This document shows positions 1 to 9,325 of a stretch of DNA of 64,000 nt, in pieces. How positions within the stretch are numbered: the first letter of the stretch is position 1; every line of letters starts with the position of its first letter. Under the pieces are notes generated by a model. That model was not told the DNA's origin. It worked only from the letters and a program-made list of their open reading frames with translations, and did no database searches. Source of the stretch: Prorocentrum cordatum (Eukaryota > Sar > Dinophyceae > Prorocentrales > Prorocentraceae); assembly GCA_963575745.1 (NCBI GenBank), contig CAUYUJ010000873.1, positions 40,001 through 104,000 of the forward strand, written 5' to 3'. The translations under genes and the position numbers were made by a program.

Positions 1-496
1 TCTTCGTGGTAGAGGGTTGCGCGAGATGTGCAGGGGAACGCTGCTCGTTACTTTCAAGCGCGTCCTCACTTGGTCGAGGCATCCTCAGGAGGAACGTGTC
101 TGCCAATTTGCGATGAGTACCAGATGGCGTCGCACTGCGTCAGCTTGTGTACTTGCAGCGGGGGACAGGCTGAGGACCCCCTGGACAGTGCCTCAGCGTC
201 AGTGTCCTTATCCCTAGATGCCACGATGTTTGGGTCGCGACCGGCGAGATCGGTTGCTCCCGACTCTGCTTCAAAATCCGGGATCAGTCGCGACCGATTT
301 GTTTGAACATCGGTCGCGGATCTTTTGCGTGGAGGGGGAGGGGAGGGATACAAGCATCTGACAAATGCCTGACGTCAGACGTTATCATACGAGCCTTCTT
401 GCGAGGAGAAGGAGGAGGAGCGGGGTGCGGAGGAGGTGGAGGAGGACGAGGCGGAGGAGGAGGAGAACGCTCGTGCTGCTTGCGCTACATTGCTTG
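1..496. other. Unassigned left edge
   Basis: No gene is recognised. The translations are short and lack a convincing domain. A purine-rich GGA-type tract lies at about 405-470. The motif GGTCGCGAC or close variants recurs at about 233-310. Confidence 0.4.
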
Positions 497-746
497 CGTT
501 GCATAGTTTAGACAATGTTACTTGCACCTGTAAACTTGCACTGAACATCTTGCACAACGGACAGTGTGCGCCACATAGCTTCCACCACACATAGCTTGCA
601 CCACGTGGTCTACATCACGTATCTTGCACCACTCGTAGATTGCATCAAATTGCTTGCAGTGCGCATAGCGTGTACCACGTGGCGCGTGCACCACATGGCT
701 CACCCACCAAGTGTGCACGAGATCATTGTTTGGGGTCCATGCTGGA
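497..746 (+). repeat. Degenerate TTGCACCAC minisatellite, copy 1
   Basis: The stretch consists of degenerate 14-16 bp units built on TTGCACCAC followed by a TAGA-like spacer. It ends in a non-repetitive motif close to CATTGTTTGGGGTCCATGCTGG. The same array plus similar terminal motif recurs at 9326-9446 and 24510-24890, and a shorter array without the terminal motif lies at about 23210-23290. Confidence 0.6.
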
Positions 747-1278
747 AATAAATGTTGAATGATTGTTGCTTTCTCAGCCCTTTCAGACTCAAGAGCGCGC
801 ACGGCAGGCCACGATGTCTCCAAGATTGCCCTGCGCGCCCACGACGGCCCCAGATGCATCCGAGCTTGTACCGCGATGGCCCGACATAGTTTGGGGAAGG
901 GGACGCCAGAGATGCCAGGAGGAGGCTCCGGGGGAAGGGTGCACAGAGAGATCCGGACGATGGAATGATTGGCAGCCTCCGGGGGGGCCCGCGACGACAT
1001 CGAGGAGCCAAAATCATGGATGTTCCAAATGTGGGTTGAACGATTGTGTCGTTATCTAATTTTGTGGTTTGAGCGCGTCCAAGACGGCCCGAGAGGCACC
1101 GCATACTGCCCCAAGCCGCCCAGAATGACTGGCCCCATGAGTTTCCAGCTGGCCCCACGACTGCGCAGTAATAGCTCCAACCATCCTGGGAAGGTCCCAG
1201 GATGGCCCAACGGGCCCAAGAGGGCCCCGATGCCCAACATGGCCCTGAGGGACCTCCAAGACCGCTCGAGAGGCCCTC
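741..1278 (+). repeat. Diverged tandem duplication with CCCAAGA-type repeats
   Basis: Two diverged copies of a segment of about 280 bp start near 741 and 1018. Each opens with a version of GTTGAATGATTGTTGC and runs into degenerate 10-mers such as CCAAGACGGCCC and GAGAGGC. This 10-mer family is dispersed in both orientations through the window. The block abuts the spliced-leader relict of the next gene, so it is probably the insertion-site flank or upstream region of that retrogene. Confidence 0.5.
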
Positions 1279-1315
1279 TCCGTAGCCATTTTGGCTCAAG
1301 CCATTTTGGCTCAAG
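1279..1315 (+). other. Genomic spliced-leader relict, full plus truncated copy
   Basis: Positions 1279-1300 match the 22-nt dinoflagellate spliced leader exactly (T, then CCGTAGCCATTTTGG, then CTCAAG). Positions 1301-1315 repeat only its last 15 nt, starting at CCATTTTGG. No donor GT follows, so this is not an SL RNA gene. The arrangement is what is expected when a trans-spliced mRNA is reverse-transcribed and integrated, its relict SL is used as a new splice acceptor (the AG of CCGTAG), and the product integrates again. This is the known mRNA-recycling signature of dinoflagellates. Confidence 0.93.
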
Positions 1316-1346
1316 ACGATTTGAAGCGCAGTGGAACTCGGAAGCC

Positions 1347-2726
1347 ATGGGGAGATACCTGGACACTGTGCAACCAGAATGGCGGGTGCATGTTCTGTTC
1401 GCGACATTCTTAGCTATGATCGGAATGGGGCAGCTGGCTAAGCATTCAGGCCTCATGGGCACAGCGTCGGTTGAGGGGTTGCGGACATTCGTGTTCAACA
1501 TCGCACTTCCATCGCTATTATTTGTGTCCACTTGGCGTATACGCGTCACGCACGAGCTCCTTATTGGAATTCCTTGGTGTGTATTGTTGCATTGCCTGTG
1601 GGCTGTTTTGGCATATGCAGTGCACGCTAAGCAGGATGCGCAGAAACGGGCGTGGTTCGTTCTCACTGCCCAGGGTTGCTTTTTGGGCTATGTCTACCCG
1701 TTGGTAGCATCCGCTCCACCCGAAGTAGCCGCTCTTATCGTAGGCCCTGCCCTCATATGGGACATTGGTGGAAACATGTGGATGTGTCTTGTTTGGCAGG
1801 ATTTCATTGTCGGTCGCTTAGCAAGAACCGCTCTAGTGCATTGCCCTACATCAGCTCTGTCGCCAACAGCCATTGGCGCGGACGAAGAAAACACAGCGAT
1901 AGCAATCCAGCTAAAAGACCAGGCGGGTGTTGCACATGAGGCAGGACATCCTGTGCATCGCGATCCATCTGGCAGAAATTACGGCTCGGAGCAGCTGCAT
2001 CTTGGACCGTGCGTGCGCAACGATAAGACAAATCCGAAGACTAGAGGCCGATCAAACACTTTCCCAGGGGACACACGAACGGAGGAGGCTATCAAGCGCC
2101 ATATGAAGACCAGCGGCATTCGCTTGGAGGAGTTGGAGGTTCAAATTCTTGAATGGTTGCCCCAGCAGCGTCAGTCTGAGCCACCTCAGGAGAATGGTCT
2201 GCTCTCCGACGAGAATAAGGTCGCATTGTGCGTCGACGAAGGCATTGTTACCCGCAAGTGCAGATTAGCTGCTCAGGTAGTTGCTCAAAGCGTTGCCCGC
2301 CCTATTCCTGCAGCGGCTTTGTCTGGGCTTCTGCTGAGCTCATTGGGTGTGCCCCTGCATCCTTGGCTGGAGGGATTCATCGGCACCTATGCCGCTGCCT
2401 TCACTCCGCTCATGTTCTTCATTATGGGATGTTTTCTGCGCTTGGATCCAAGACAGATGTCAGTCGATGTGTTGGTCGCCAATGGAATCCGCACGGGTAT
2501 CTGTCTGATCATGATGCTCGTCATCACTATCTTGCCCATCAGCAGGCACACTAGGTTCACATGGACGCTATCGGTGTGGTCGCCAATGACTAGTTTCACA
2601 CTGGTGCTCTCCACTAAGTACAACTTCGACGAGGCTCTCACAGTGTGTAGCATGCTGTTCTCACAGGTGCTATCTTTCTTTGCTATGTGGCTCACCACTA
2701 TCGTGGCAGGAGACGGCATTATTTAG
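1347..2726 (+). CDS. Auxin-efflux-carrier-like (AEC/PIN-type) membrane transporter, intronless retrogene
   Basis: The predicted protein has 459 residues from the first ATG 31 nt after the spliced-leader relict. The frame is open further upstream, but that part codes for repeat DNA and would precede the mRNA 5' end, so it is excluded. About five hydrophobic segments lie in residues 12-150. They are followed by a hydrophilic loop at about 155-305 and about five more segments at about 315-455, giving the 5+loop+5 plan of the Mem_trans (PF03547) family. Recognisable features include FNIALPSLLF in the second segment and a proline in the second-bundle motif GTYAAAFTPLMFF. Family members export auxin or other small organic anions across plasma or ER membranes; the substrate here is unknown. 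There are no introns, which fits a retroposed mRNA. Whether it is still transcribed cannot be seen. Identification rests on topology and motifs read by eye. Confidence 0.85.
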   Translation: MGRYLDTVQPEWRVHVLFATFLAMIGMGQLAKHSGLMGTASVEGLRTFVFNIALPSLLFVSTWRIRVTHELLIGIPWCVLLHCLWAVLAYAVHAKQDAQKRAWFVLTAQGCFLGYVYPLVASAPPEVAALIVGPALIWDIGGNMWMCLVWQDFIVGRLARTALVHCPTSALSPTAIGADEENTAIAIQLKDQAGVAHEAGHPVHRDPSGRNYGSEQLHLGPCVRNDKTNPKTRGRSNTFPGDTRTEEAIKRHMKTSGIRLEELEVQILEWLPQQRQSEPPQENGLLSDENKVALCVDEGIVTRKCRLAAQVVAQSVARPIPAAALSGLLLSSLGVPLHPWLEGFIGTYAAAFTPLMFFIMGCFLRLDPRQMSVDVLVANGIRTGICLIMMLVITILPISRHTRFTWTLSVWSPMTSFTLVLSTKYNFDEALTVCSMLFSQVLSFFAMWLTTIVAGDGII

Positions 2727-3580
2727 CTTGCGGTGGCATTCCTCTTCGAAGTGTTTGCGTCGGGTGCCTCTCTGGTACGGGTGCGTTCTTTCAAGACGTC
2801 GATCGAGGCGCGAACACTTGGGGCCTGGCCGCCCATGCTGAAGCTGCAGCTGCTTTAGTTCGGAGAGTGACATGCAGCATGGCAGCTGCGTCAGCGTGTA
2901 CATTCAAGGAGGCACATGCTCAGTCATGCAAGCTGGATGGATTTGTGAAGCCGAACCTGCCGTTCGCCCTATTCGTGCCCTCGCTCAATGCGGAGACTCT
3001 TCTGTATGCCATTCGTGCCTAAGCGCGCTGGCCTAATTATCGGCTCCCCTCGGCGTGGCCAGTTTTTTTTTCAGGGATTTGACTGTGGATTCGAGTGCAC
3101 ATTGCTCCAGACCTTTGTACAGCACTTGCTTTGAAATCGTAGCATGGTGCAGTCCCCTTCCCATCAGTTGGGGGGGCCAGCTCATCGACGCTGGACTCTT
3201 CCTCTGTCGCCCTCGCGCTCCGCCTCCCTCTCCCTTCTCTTCCCGCAGATGACCCGGTCCAGGTCAGTCGCGCGCTGATCTTTTCATGCCAGTCGTTGTT
3301 AAGCCTCCATATGCGAGGGGAGCGCGGTGCTGTCGTCTCCTGCTCCTCCTCCTCTTCCTCACTGTCTGCAATCGGCCTGCAGCGCACGCCAGCTGGCTAA
3401 ACAAAAAGTGCGCTCGCCGCAGCCAGAGTTATGGGGCCGGCGATCGTCTGCTCCGTTCCTTGTCCGTCTCGTCTGTTCTCGCATTCCGCGGACGACCAGG
3501 GGGGAAGGTAGGCAGTGGAGATTGCCTATTCCGATGAATAGGGCCGCAAGAGGCCCCCAAGAGGGCTCGAAACGCAGGAA
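2727..3580 (+). other. 3' flank / probable 3' UTR of the transporter, then unassigned
   Basis: No coding region is recognised. The gene end has no poly-A remnant. A T9 run at about 3062 and a CTCCTCC-rich tract near 3340-3360 are the only simple sequences. Part of this stretch may be the 3' UTR of the retroposed mRNA. Confidence 0.4.
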
Positions 3581-4085
3581 CATGTGCTTGCACACCGATT
3601 TGCACTTGATTATTCCCGTGAGAAGACATCTCGCGACAAATGCGATGTCGTCTCACTTGGCTGATCGTGCCGAAGCATGTTGCCAGCCATTCTGGTAATT
3701 AGGTGCCTTCGCAGCTTGTAACCGAGGTACCAACTCAGAACTGTGGGCCTGCGAGTCGTCCCATGCTCTTCTTCAGTTTATCCCTACTTGTTTGTTGGTT
3801 TGTGTTTACTCAGTTCCCGCACCAGTGCGTCATCTTTCTCCGGTTGGGCGTCTTTCTTTCCATCCTTGGACGCATGGGTCATTTGCCAACATATTGAATT
3901 GGCATTTGTTGCGCACGTGTAGGCTTTGTACAGCGTGTCAAAGCACATTTGCCTGCACACCGCGATACCCGTGAATCTGTTGATTTCGTCGAGAAGTATC
4001 TCGCGACAAGTGCGACGTCGTCTCACGTGGTTGATCGTGCCGAAGCATGCTGCCATCCAATCAGGTGGGTGCCCTCGCAGCTGCT
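3581..4085 (+). repeat. Direct pair of a ~140-bp repeat
   Basis: Two copies of about 140 bp lie at roughly 3581-3723 and 3943-4085, offset 362 bp. Shared blocks include CTTGCACACCG/CCTGCACACCG, ATCTCGCGACAA, GTCGTCTCAC and TGATCGTGCCGAAGCATG. The intervening ~220 bp shows no gene. Confidence 0.65.
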
Positions 4086-4647
4086 GGTCTCAAGCTACAG
4101 GCATGCTGAATCCCCCCCCCAAAAAAAAGACCGCTCGAGAGGCCCCAGGCAGCTTCAAAGGGCCGAAATATTTCAAGAGGGCCTCTGGACGATGCAAGAT
4201 AGCTCCAGAGTGTTATTAAGAAGATTTGATCGGGCCCCCTGAAGAGCCCTAAGGCAGCCCCGAGACGGCCCAAGAGGGCCCCTATAATTCAAGCACACAG
4301 TCGAGTGAGTTTTACATTGGTTATCGGACACAAGTGCGAGGTGTGTTCGCCCAGGTGTCAGTAATCGCCCTATGTCTGGAGTCATGCTATGAACAGCCTC
4401 CCAGCCGCTCACTGGTTGGCGGTGGCCACAACACTTGGCCAGGCGTTCCCCGACACTATGGACCCCCCAGCCTCCCGGCCACTCATGCGAGGCGTTTCCA
4501 GAACACTTGGCCACATCGCCCCTCTCAATGTGGTGACTCTTCCGCCGTTGGCATCATTGATGCTTACCCTCTTGCTCATCATCATGATTGTAGTGGCCTC
4601 CGGCCAGTGCCGCCGATCCGGGGCGCTCCGGGTGCCTGTGGGAATGT
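4086..4647. other. CCCAAGA-type degenerate repeats, then unassigned
   Basis: From 4125 to 4300 the sequence is made of decamer-like units (CCGAGACGGCCCAAGAGGGCCCC and relatives), the family also seen at 741-1278, 7760-8330 and 60470-61920. From 4300 to 4647 there are only weak internal repeats (ACACTTGGCCA twice, near 4430 and 4502) and no recognisable gene. Confidence 0.45.
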
Positions 4648-4850
4648 ATGACGACGAGGAAGACGAAAACGACGACGAAAACGAATACGTCGACGACGAC
4701 GACGACGAGAGCGACGACGACGACGACGACGACGATGACGACGACGACGACGACGCGACGACAACGACGACGACAACGACGACGACGGCGACGGCGATGA
4801 CGACGACGACGACGCGAGCGACGACGACGACGACGACGACGATGACGCGA

Positions 4851-4926
<76 letters not shown>

Positions 4927-4928
4927 TA

Positions 4929-4973
<45 letters not shown>
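4648..4973. repeat. (GAC)n trinucleotide array
   Basis: About 325 bp of nearly pure GAC/ACG/CGA triplets with occasional GCG, GAG and GAT variants. Long open frames across it (poly-Asp, poly-Thr, poly-Val, poly-Arg) are a by-product of the triplet repeat. Confidence 0.95.
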
Positions 4974-4974
<1 letters not shown>

Positions 4975-5430
4975 GGGGGGAGCTGGGTTGCAGGGGGGGG
5001 GTCTGCTCTGCAGGGGGGGTCCGCTCGGCAGAGGGAGGGGCTGCAGGGGAGAGGGGGGGTCCGCTCTGCAGGGGGGGGGGAGCTGCAGGAGGGGGGGTCT
5101 GCTCTGCACGGGGGGGGTGGCAGGGGAGGGGGGGGGGGGGGGTCCGCTCTGCAGGGGGGCGGGGCTGCACGGGGGGGGGTCCGCTCTGCAGAGGGGGGGG
5201 GGCTGGGCTGCAGGGGGGAGGGGGGGTCCGCTCTGCAGGGGGAGGGGGTGCAGGAGGGGGGGTCTGCTCTGCAGGGGGGGGGGTGCAGGGGAGCGGGGGG
5301 GGGTCCGCTCTGCAGGGGTGGTGTCCGCTCTCTGCAGGGGCGGGGGGGGGGCTGGGCTGCAGGAGGGGGGGGGGAGGGCGCTCTGCAGGGGAAGGGTCCG
5401 CTCTGGAGGGGGGGGGTGCGAAGCAACTGA
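4974..5430 (+). repeat. G-rich CTGCAG minisatellite
   Basis: Tandem units of about 20-45 bp are built from a G5-G13 run, TCCGCTCTGCAG or TCTGCTCTGCAG, and another G run. PstI-type CTGCAG recurs many times. The + strand carries dozens of G runs of five or more and should form G-quadruplexes readily. A short duplicated tail follows at 5425-5510 (CTGAATTAGGTCGG with poly-C). Confidence 0.9.
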
Positions 5431-5711
5431 ATTAGGTCGGAAATGAGGTCCCCCCCCCCCCCGAAGCACTGAATTAGGTCGGGAATAGGTCGGAAATGAG
5501 GTCCCCCCCCCGCAGAGCGAAGCTTGAGCGAGCTCAAGCCCACGCTCTCAGAAACTCACACGCTGGATCGGCGGATGTTTACCCTCATCCCACCACTCAC
5601 ACTCCCTCGTATTCCTACATGCTCCTCGTTGTTCTCCTGCTTACTCGTCCCCCTCTGCCTTCCTCTTAGCACCCTCCCAACAAAAAGAGCAAAGAGTGCG
5701 CTGAGGAGGTT
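5431..5711. other. Spacer before second spliced-leader gene
   Basis: The stretch holds two copies of GAATTAGGTCGG-type sequence with C8-C13 runs, then pyrimidine-rich sequence. No gene is seen. The pyrimidine-rich stretch at about 5580-5680 precedes the AG of the relict spliced leader and could serve as a trans-splicing polypyrimidine tract. Confidence 0.35.
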
Positions 5712-5748
5712 TCCGTAGCCATTTTGGCTCGAGTCCTTTTCGGCTCAG
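5712..5748 (+). other. Genomic spliced-leader relict, full plus diverged truncated copy
   Basis: Positions 5712-5733 match the dinoflagellate spliced leader with one change (CTCGAG for CTCAAG at the end). Positions 5734-5748 are a diverged copy of its last 15 nt (CCTTTTCGGCTCAGG against CCATTTTGGCTCAAG). The older, inner copy has more changes than the outer one, as expected for successive rounds of retroposition. A downstream gene starts 60 bp later. Confidence 0.88.
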
Positions 5749-5808
5749 GCCGTTCAGCGCCGACCACTCCTCGCGGCACCGCCCTCACGCATCCCGCGAG
5801 GCCCAGCG

Positions 5809-6105
5809 ATGGCCCGCTCCGCGTCCCTGCTGCTCACCTGCGCCGCCGCGGCTGCCGCCGCGCTGCTGGTGAGCTCACTCGCGCTGTCCTTCGTCGGCGC
5901 CTCCCCGGCGGGGCTCCGCGCGGGCCAGCGCGCCCCCTCGGTCGAGATGCAGTTCTTCGGCGGGGCGCCGGTGACGACCACCCCTCCGCCGCCCGCGGGA
6001 TTGAGCCTGGGAGACGTGGGCGGGAACAACTACGTGATCTCGATGACCATCCTCTTCTTCGGGTCGGTGCTCGCGAACGCCAACGGGTTTTTCGCGCCCT
6101 GGTGA
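5809..6105 (+). CDS. Small plastid-targeted single-span membrane protein, intronless retrogene
   Basis: The protein has 98 residues from the first ATG after the spliced-leader relict, in strongly GC-rich coding sequence. Residues 1-30 are a hydrophobic signal peptide rich in Ala and Leu. Next comes FVGASPAGLRAGQRAP, a short Ser/Arg/Ala-rich segment with an FVP-like motif; together these form the bipartite leader used in peridinin-type plastids. After a Pro/Thr linker, residues 73-98 form one membrane span ending in NANGFFAPW. The mature part is about 45-50 residues, the size of small photosystem or cytochrome b6f subunits, and a thylakoid role is plausible. I do not recognise the specific subunit, so none is named. 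No intron is present. The targeting call is firmer than the functional one. Confidence 0.72.
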   Translation: MARSASLLLTCAAAAAAALLVSSLALSFVGASPAGLRAGQRAPSVEMQFFGGAPVTTTPPPPAGLSLGDVGGNNYVISMTILFFGSVLANANGFFAPW

Positions 6106-6837
6106 AATCGAGGGGCGGCCCGCAAGCGCCAGCGGACAGTGCACACAGCCCGAGGTTGTCCACTTTGACCGCGCCGGCTTGTCGATGGCAGTTAGATCGA
6201 CGCGCAGCTAGCGCGGCGCAGATTTTCTCAATTGGCCACGGCCGTGCTTTACAAGTGTTGCCCCTTCAGACGGCGTGAGCATCAACTGATTACTCGGGGC
6301 GACAGTGGAAGCAAAATAAATGTGCTGAGCAGTTCTTCATATTTACTCCATGCCCCGAGGCATTCGTGTGTTCTGCTGTTTTTCGGAATCCTGCGGTATT
6401 TCCACATCTTCGGTTTGGGTAGCTCCACGGCGTCCCCAGGGGAGGCCATGGAGCGTGCACACCAGGACCCAGTGTGAACCCAAGGCTCTATATGGACACC
6501 GTGCGGTTCTAAATCATCACGGCACGACCTCTCTTCTTTGGTGTGCTGGGGCTTCCGAGCTAGCTAGAGCGTCAGCGTGCGCGAAGCGCGCGCGTTGGTT
6601 CCGGTGATGTGTGTGATCCAGGGTCGCCCTGCCCCCCCTACCCCAACGCGTGTGGGGTCGAGCCCCCCCGCCCCCCCCTCCCGCTGGAGGGGTGCGCCCG
6701 CGAGCCTCGTGGAGGCTCCCCGCGCGCGGGACCCCTCCCGCCCACCCCTGTGGTCGTGAGCCTTGTGGGCGTGGCGTGGTGGTGGGTGCTGGTGCTGGTG
6801 CCCCCCCCCCTCCCCCTGTGTGTGTGTGTGGGGTGGT

Positions 6838-6908
<71 letters not shown>

Positions 6909-7257
6909 CCCCCCCCCACTCCCCCCCCCGCAATCCCAGCTGGGAGAGGGGGGACTGAAACCCGGGGGCCCATGCCATCTGGGGGGGCCCCGTGAACCCT
7001 CGACCCGGGATCGTGTATCGTGCGCGTTGGGCGGAAGGTCCACGGATCAACGGATTGGCGGTTCACTATTGCTTTGCCGTGCCAGCCAGTTCCCAGCAGT
7101 GCCTCTGGTTTGGGATACAGACCTGCTGGGCGGCTGCGGATGCAGATTTGACGCCCGAGGAGAGCGGGTACTGACCACGAACGGGACTGTTGCAAGTGCA
7201 GGCCAACGGTGCTCGCGCACACAAGAGCGTTTGAGCGGATGGGGCAAGAGGCAAGAG
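6106..7257. other. 3' flank and repeat-rich spacer
   Basis: The first few hundred bases are probably the 3' UTR of the small plastid gene. Beyond that lie C-rich tracts at 6625-6700 and 6800-6825, a (GTC)n array of about 22 units at 6838-6903, and C-rich sequence to 6930. No gene is recognised; long frames over the triplet array are artefacts. Confidence 0.5.
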
Positions 7258-7424
7258 GCCCCACCCACCAAACCACCCCAACCCAACCCGAAAGCTTCAA
7301 TTTGCCCTCCATTTCCAGTGGGGGGGGGGTCGGGGAACATTGAAAAAACACATATGGAACCCTTTCCCCCCCCAAACCGAAATTGGGGTCTTCGGGTTGG
7401 TTTGGGGTGGTCTGGTAGGTAGTC
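7258..7424. mobile_element. MITE-like element D, copy 1
   Basis: The element is about 167 bp with terminal inverted repeats. The left end CCACCCACCAAACCACCCCA faces a right end whose reverse complement reads CTACCTACCAGACCACCCCA. The centre holds a G8-G10 run followed by TCGGGGAACATTGAAAAAAC. There is no coding capacity. Three further copies lie at 48000-48169, 52755-52932 and 59284-59450. The left terminus has decayed and no target duplication is clear. Confidence 0.85.
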
Positions 7425-7759
7425 AGGAACAGCAGCACGAGGACGCGCAGCAGTAACAGGGGCACGGCGCCGCGAGGAGCAGCTCGGGCACCTCACTGAC
7501 ACGCACGCGCGGGTGGGCCCGACGAGCCCTCCCGAGAGGACCCCCGCGGGAGTCGCGGCAGGGAGCAGCCCTTCTCATGGATGGATTTGCGCATCATGAT
7601 CTTGCGACAGCAAGAGAGAGAGAGAGAGAGAGAGAGAGAGCGTTGTAGCAAACGTGTCTGCATGTTTGTATATCACACACATATATACATATGAATACAT
7701 TCCCATTCCTATCTTTTTATAGGGCTGCGGACCCTGGAGAAAGCCCCCCCCTCCCCCGA
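7425..7759. other. Unassigned spacer with (GA)n
   Basis: No gene is seen. A pure GA dinucleotide run lies at 7612-7640, and a short TA-rich stretch (ACACACATATATACATATG) at about 7673. Confidence 0.4.
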
Positions 7760-8330
7760 ACGAATTTGGCCCACCCCGGGCCTCTCGGGCAACCCTCTAG
7801 ACGACCCGGGAGCCCCAGGACGGTCCACGACGACCCCCAAGAAGCCGCTACCCTCAAAGATCGCTCCAAAACGTCCCAAGAGGCCTCCAAGAGCACTCCA
7901 AAGAAGGCCCCAAGAGGCAAACATCATTGATTTTCTATTGGTGTTTGCTGGTCTTGGGGGTTCTCTTTTCGGCTTCCCGACGCTCCAAGAAGGCAGTCTT
8001 CTGGGCGTCCGAAGCCGCCTGGGGGGCTCGAAAACCGCCCCACAACCATCCGAAATGGCTTCCAGGCAGTCCAAGAGAGCCCCAAGACGGCACAACATGG
8101 TTCCAAGATGGCCTAAGAGAGCCCCACGACGGCCCAAGATGTCCCCAAGACACCCTCCGAAGCATTCCAAATTGTGACCGGGTCGTTCAGGGAGACCGCG
8201 GTTGGAAACAGGGTGGCCCGAGGAAGCCCTTAGAGACCCCAGAAGACGCCCAGGAGGCCTCCAGAAGGCTTTAAGAAAGCCTGAACAACTTTTGTGAGGC
8301 CCCCAGAGGCTCTCCAAGGAGGAGCCCCCG
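7760..8330 (+). repeat. CCCAAGA-type degenerate repeat block with conserved core
   Basis: The block has imperfect decamers such as CCCAAGAGGCC and CCCAAGACGGC on both sides of a non-decameric core at about 7925-8000. The core (TTGATTTTC, then CTTCCCGACGCTCCAAGA) recurs at 60669-60752, 61211-61293 and 61618-61696. No protein homology is seen. Confidence 0.6.
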
Positions 8331-8579
8331 CAAAAAGAGCTGAGGATAATGGGGAGAATACGCAGGGCATGGCGAGAGTGATGAAATAGAAGCATGGTTG
8401 AAGGATAACGATTAACATTATCAGATCGGCGATGTCGGAAAAGGCAACAAGGAGTTATCGCTAAATTGTCGGCTTGACCTTCCTTCCACTCCGCCTGCAT
8501 ACCAAACTTCAAGGACCAAGGGGCATGGCGCGAAGCGCCACTGCAGTCGTGTGTACATATAGGTATGTACAGTGCTTGT
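8331..8579. other. Unassigned
   Basis: No gene or repeat is recognised in this 250-bp spacer. Confidence 0.3.
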
Positions 8580-8784
8580 ACTTACGCGTTCTCCGCCCCG
8601 TCACCGCCTCGTCGCTGCCCGTCGCCTGGGCCTGCGTACAAGTCTGGCGGCTCCGTGCTCGCCGTCGCCGCCCCGTCGCCGCCTCGTCGCCTCGTCGCCG
8701 CAGGTCGTCTGGGCCTGCCGATCTGGCGGCTACGTGCTCGCCGTCGCCGTCCTTTCATCGCCTCGTCGCCGCCCGTCGTGAATT
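8580..8784 (+). repeat. GC-rich CGCCGTCGCCGCC repeat, copy 1
   Basis: About two units of 80-90 bp. Each contains GGGCCTGC, then TCTGGCGGCT, then CGTGCTCGCCGTCGCCG, then CCTCGTCGCCGCC. A related block lies at 22440-22612. The proline/serine/arginine-rich translation is compositional only. Confidence 0.6.
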
Positions 8785-9325
8785 GTCTTGCTTGGCATTG
8801 CGCTGCTTTGCATTGGTTTGCGTTGCATTTGTTTGCCTTGCTTTGCATTGCGTTGCATTGCTTTGCGATGCTCTGCGTTGCGTTGCTTTCCGTGGGATTG
8901 CGTTGCGTTGCTTTGCATTTATTTGCATTGCGTTGTTTTGCATTGCTTTGTGCATTGCTTTGTGCATTGCTTTGTGCATTGCTTTGTGCGTTGCTTTGTG
9001 CTTTGCTTTGCATAGCGTTACTTTGCGCCGGTCTGCATTATTTTGCGTTGCTTTGCATTGCCTTGCATTGCTTTGTCTTGCGTTGTTTTGTGTTGCTTTG
9101 CATTGCGTTGCATTGCTTTGCATTGTTTTGAACTGCGTCGCTTTGCTTGCTTTGGTTTGCTTTGCGTTGGTTTTCGTTGCATTGGTTTGCACTGCTTTGC
9201 CGTGCTTTGCATTGCTTTGCAGTTCGTTGCAGTGTTTTGCTTTGCGTTGCGTCGTTGCATTGTTTTGCACTGCTTTGCGTTGCGTTGCATTGCTCTGCAC
9301 TGCGTTGCATTGCGTTGCTTTGCAC
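8785..9325 (+). repeat. TTGCATTGCG / TTGCATTGCT minisatellite
   Basis: About 540 bp of 5- and 10-bp units built from TTGCA, TTGCG and TTGCT. A homogeneous stretch (TTGTGCATTGCT repeated) lies at 8945-9000. The long Cys/Ala/Leu-rich frame across it is an artefact. Confidence 0.93.

Noticed and set aside
1279-1315. Spliced-leader RNA gene
   Set aside because: The SL exon is not followed by the GT donor and the short intron with an Sm-binding site that an SL RNA gene would have. A truncated second SL and an ORF follow instead, so it is a retroposed relict.
969-1346. N-terminal extension of the transporter ORF upstream of 1347
   Set aside because: The frame is open, but it translates repeat DNA and the SL itself. 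A trans-spliced mRNA would begin at the SL, so the first ATG after it is preferred.
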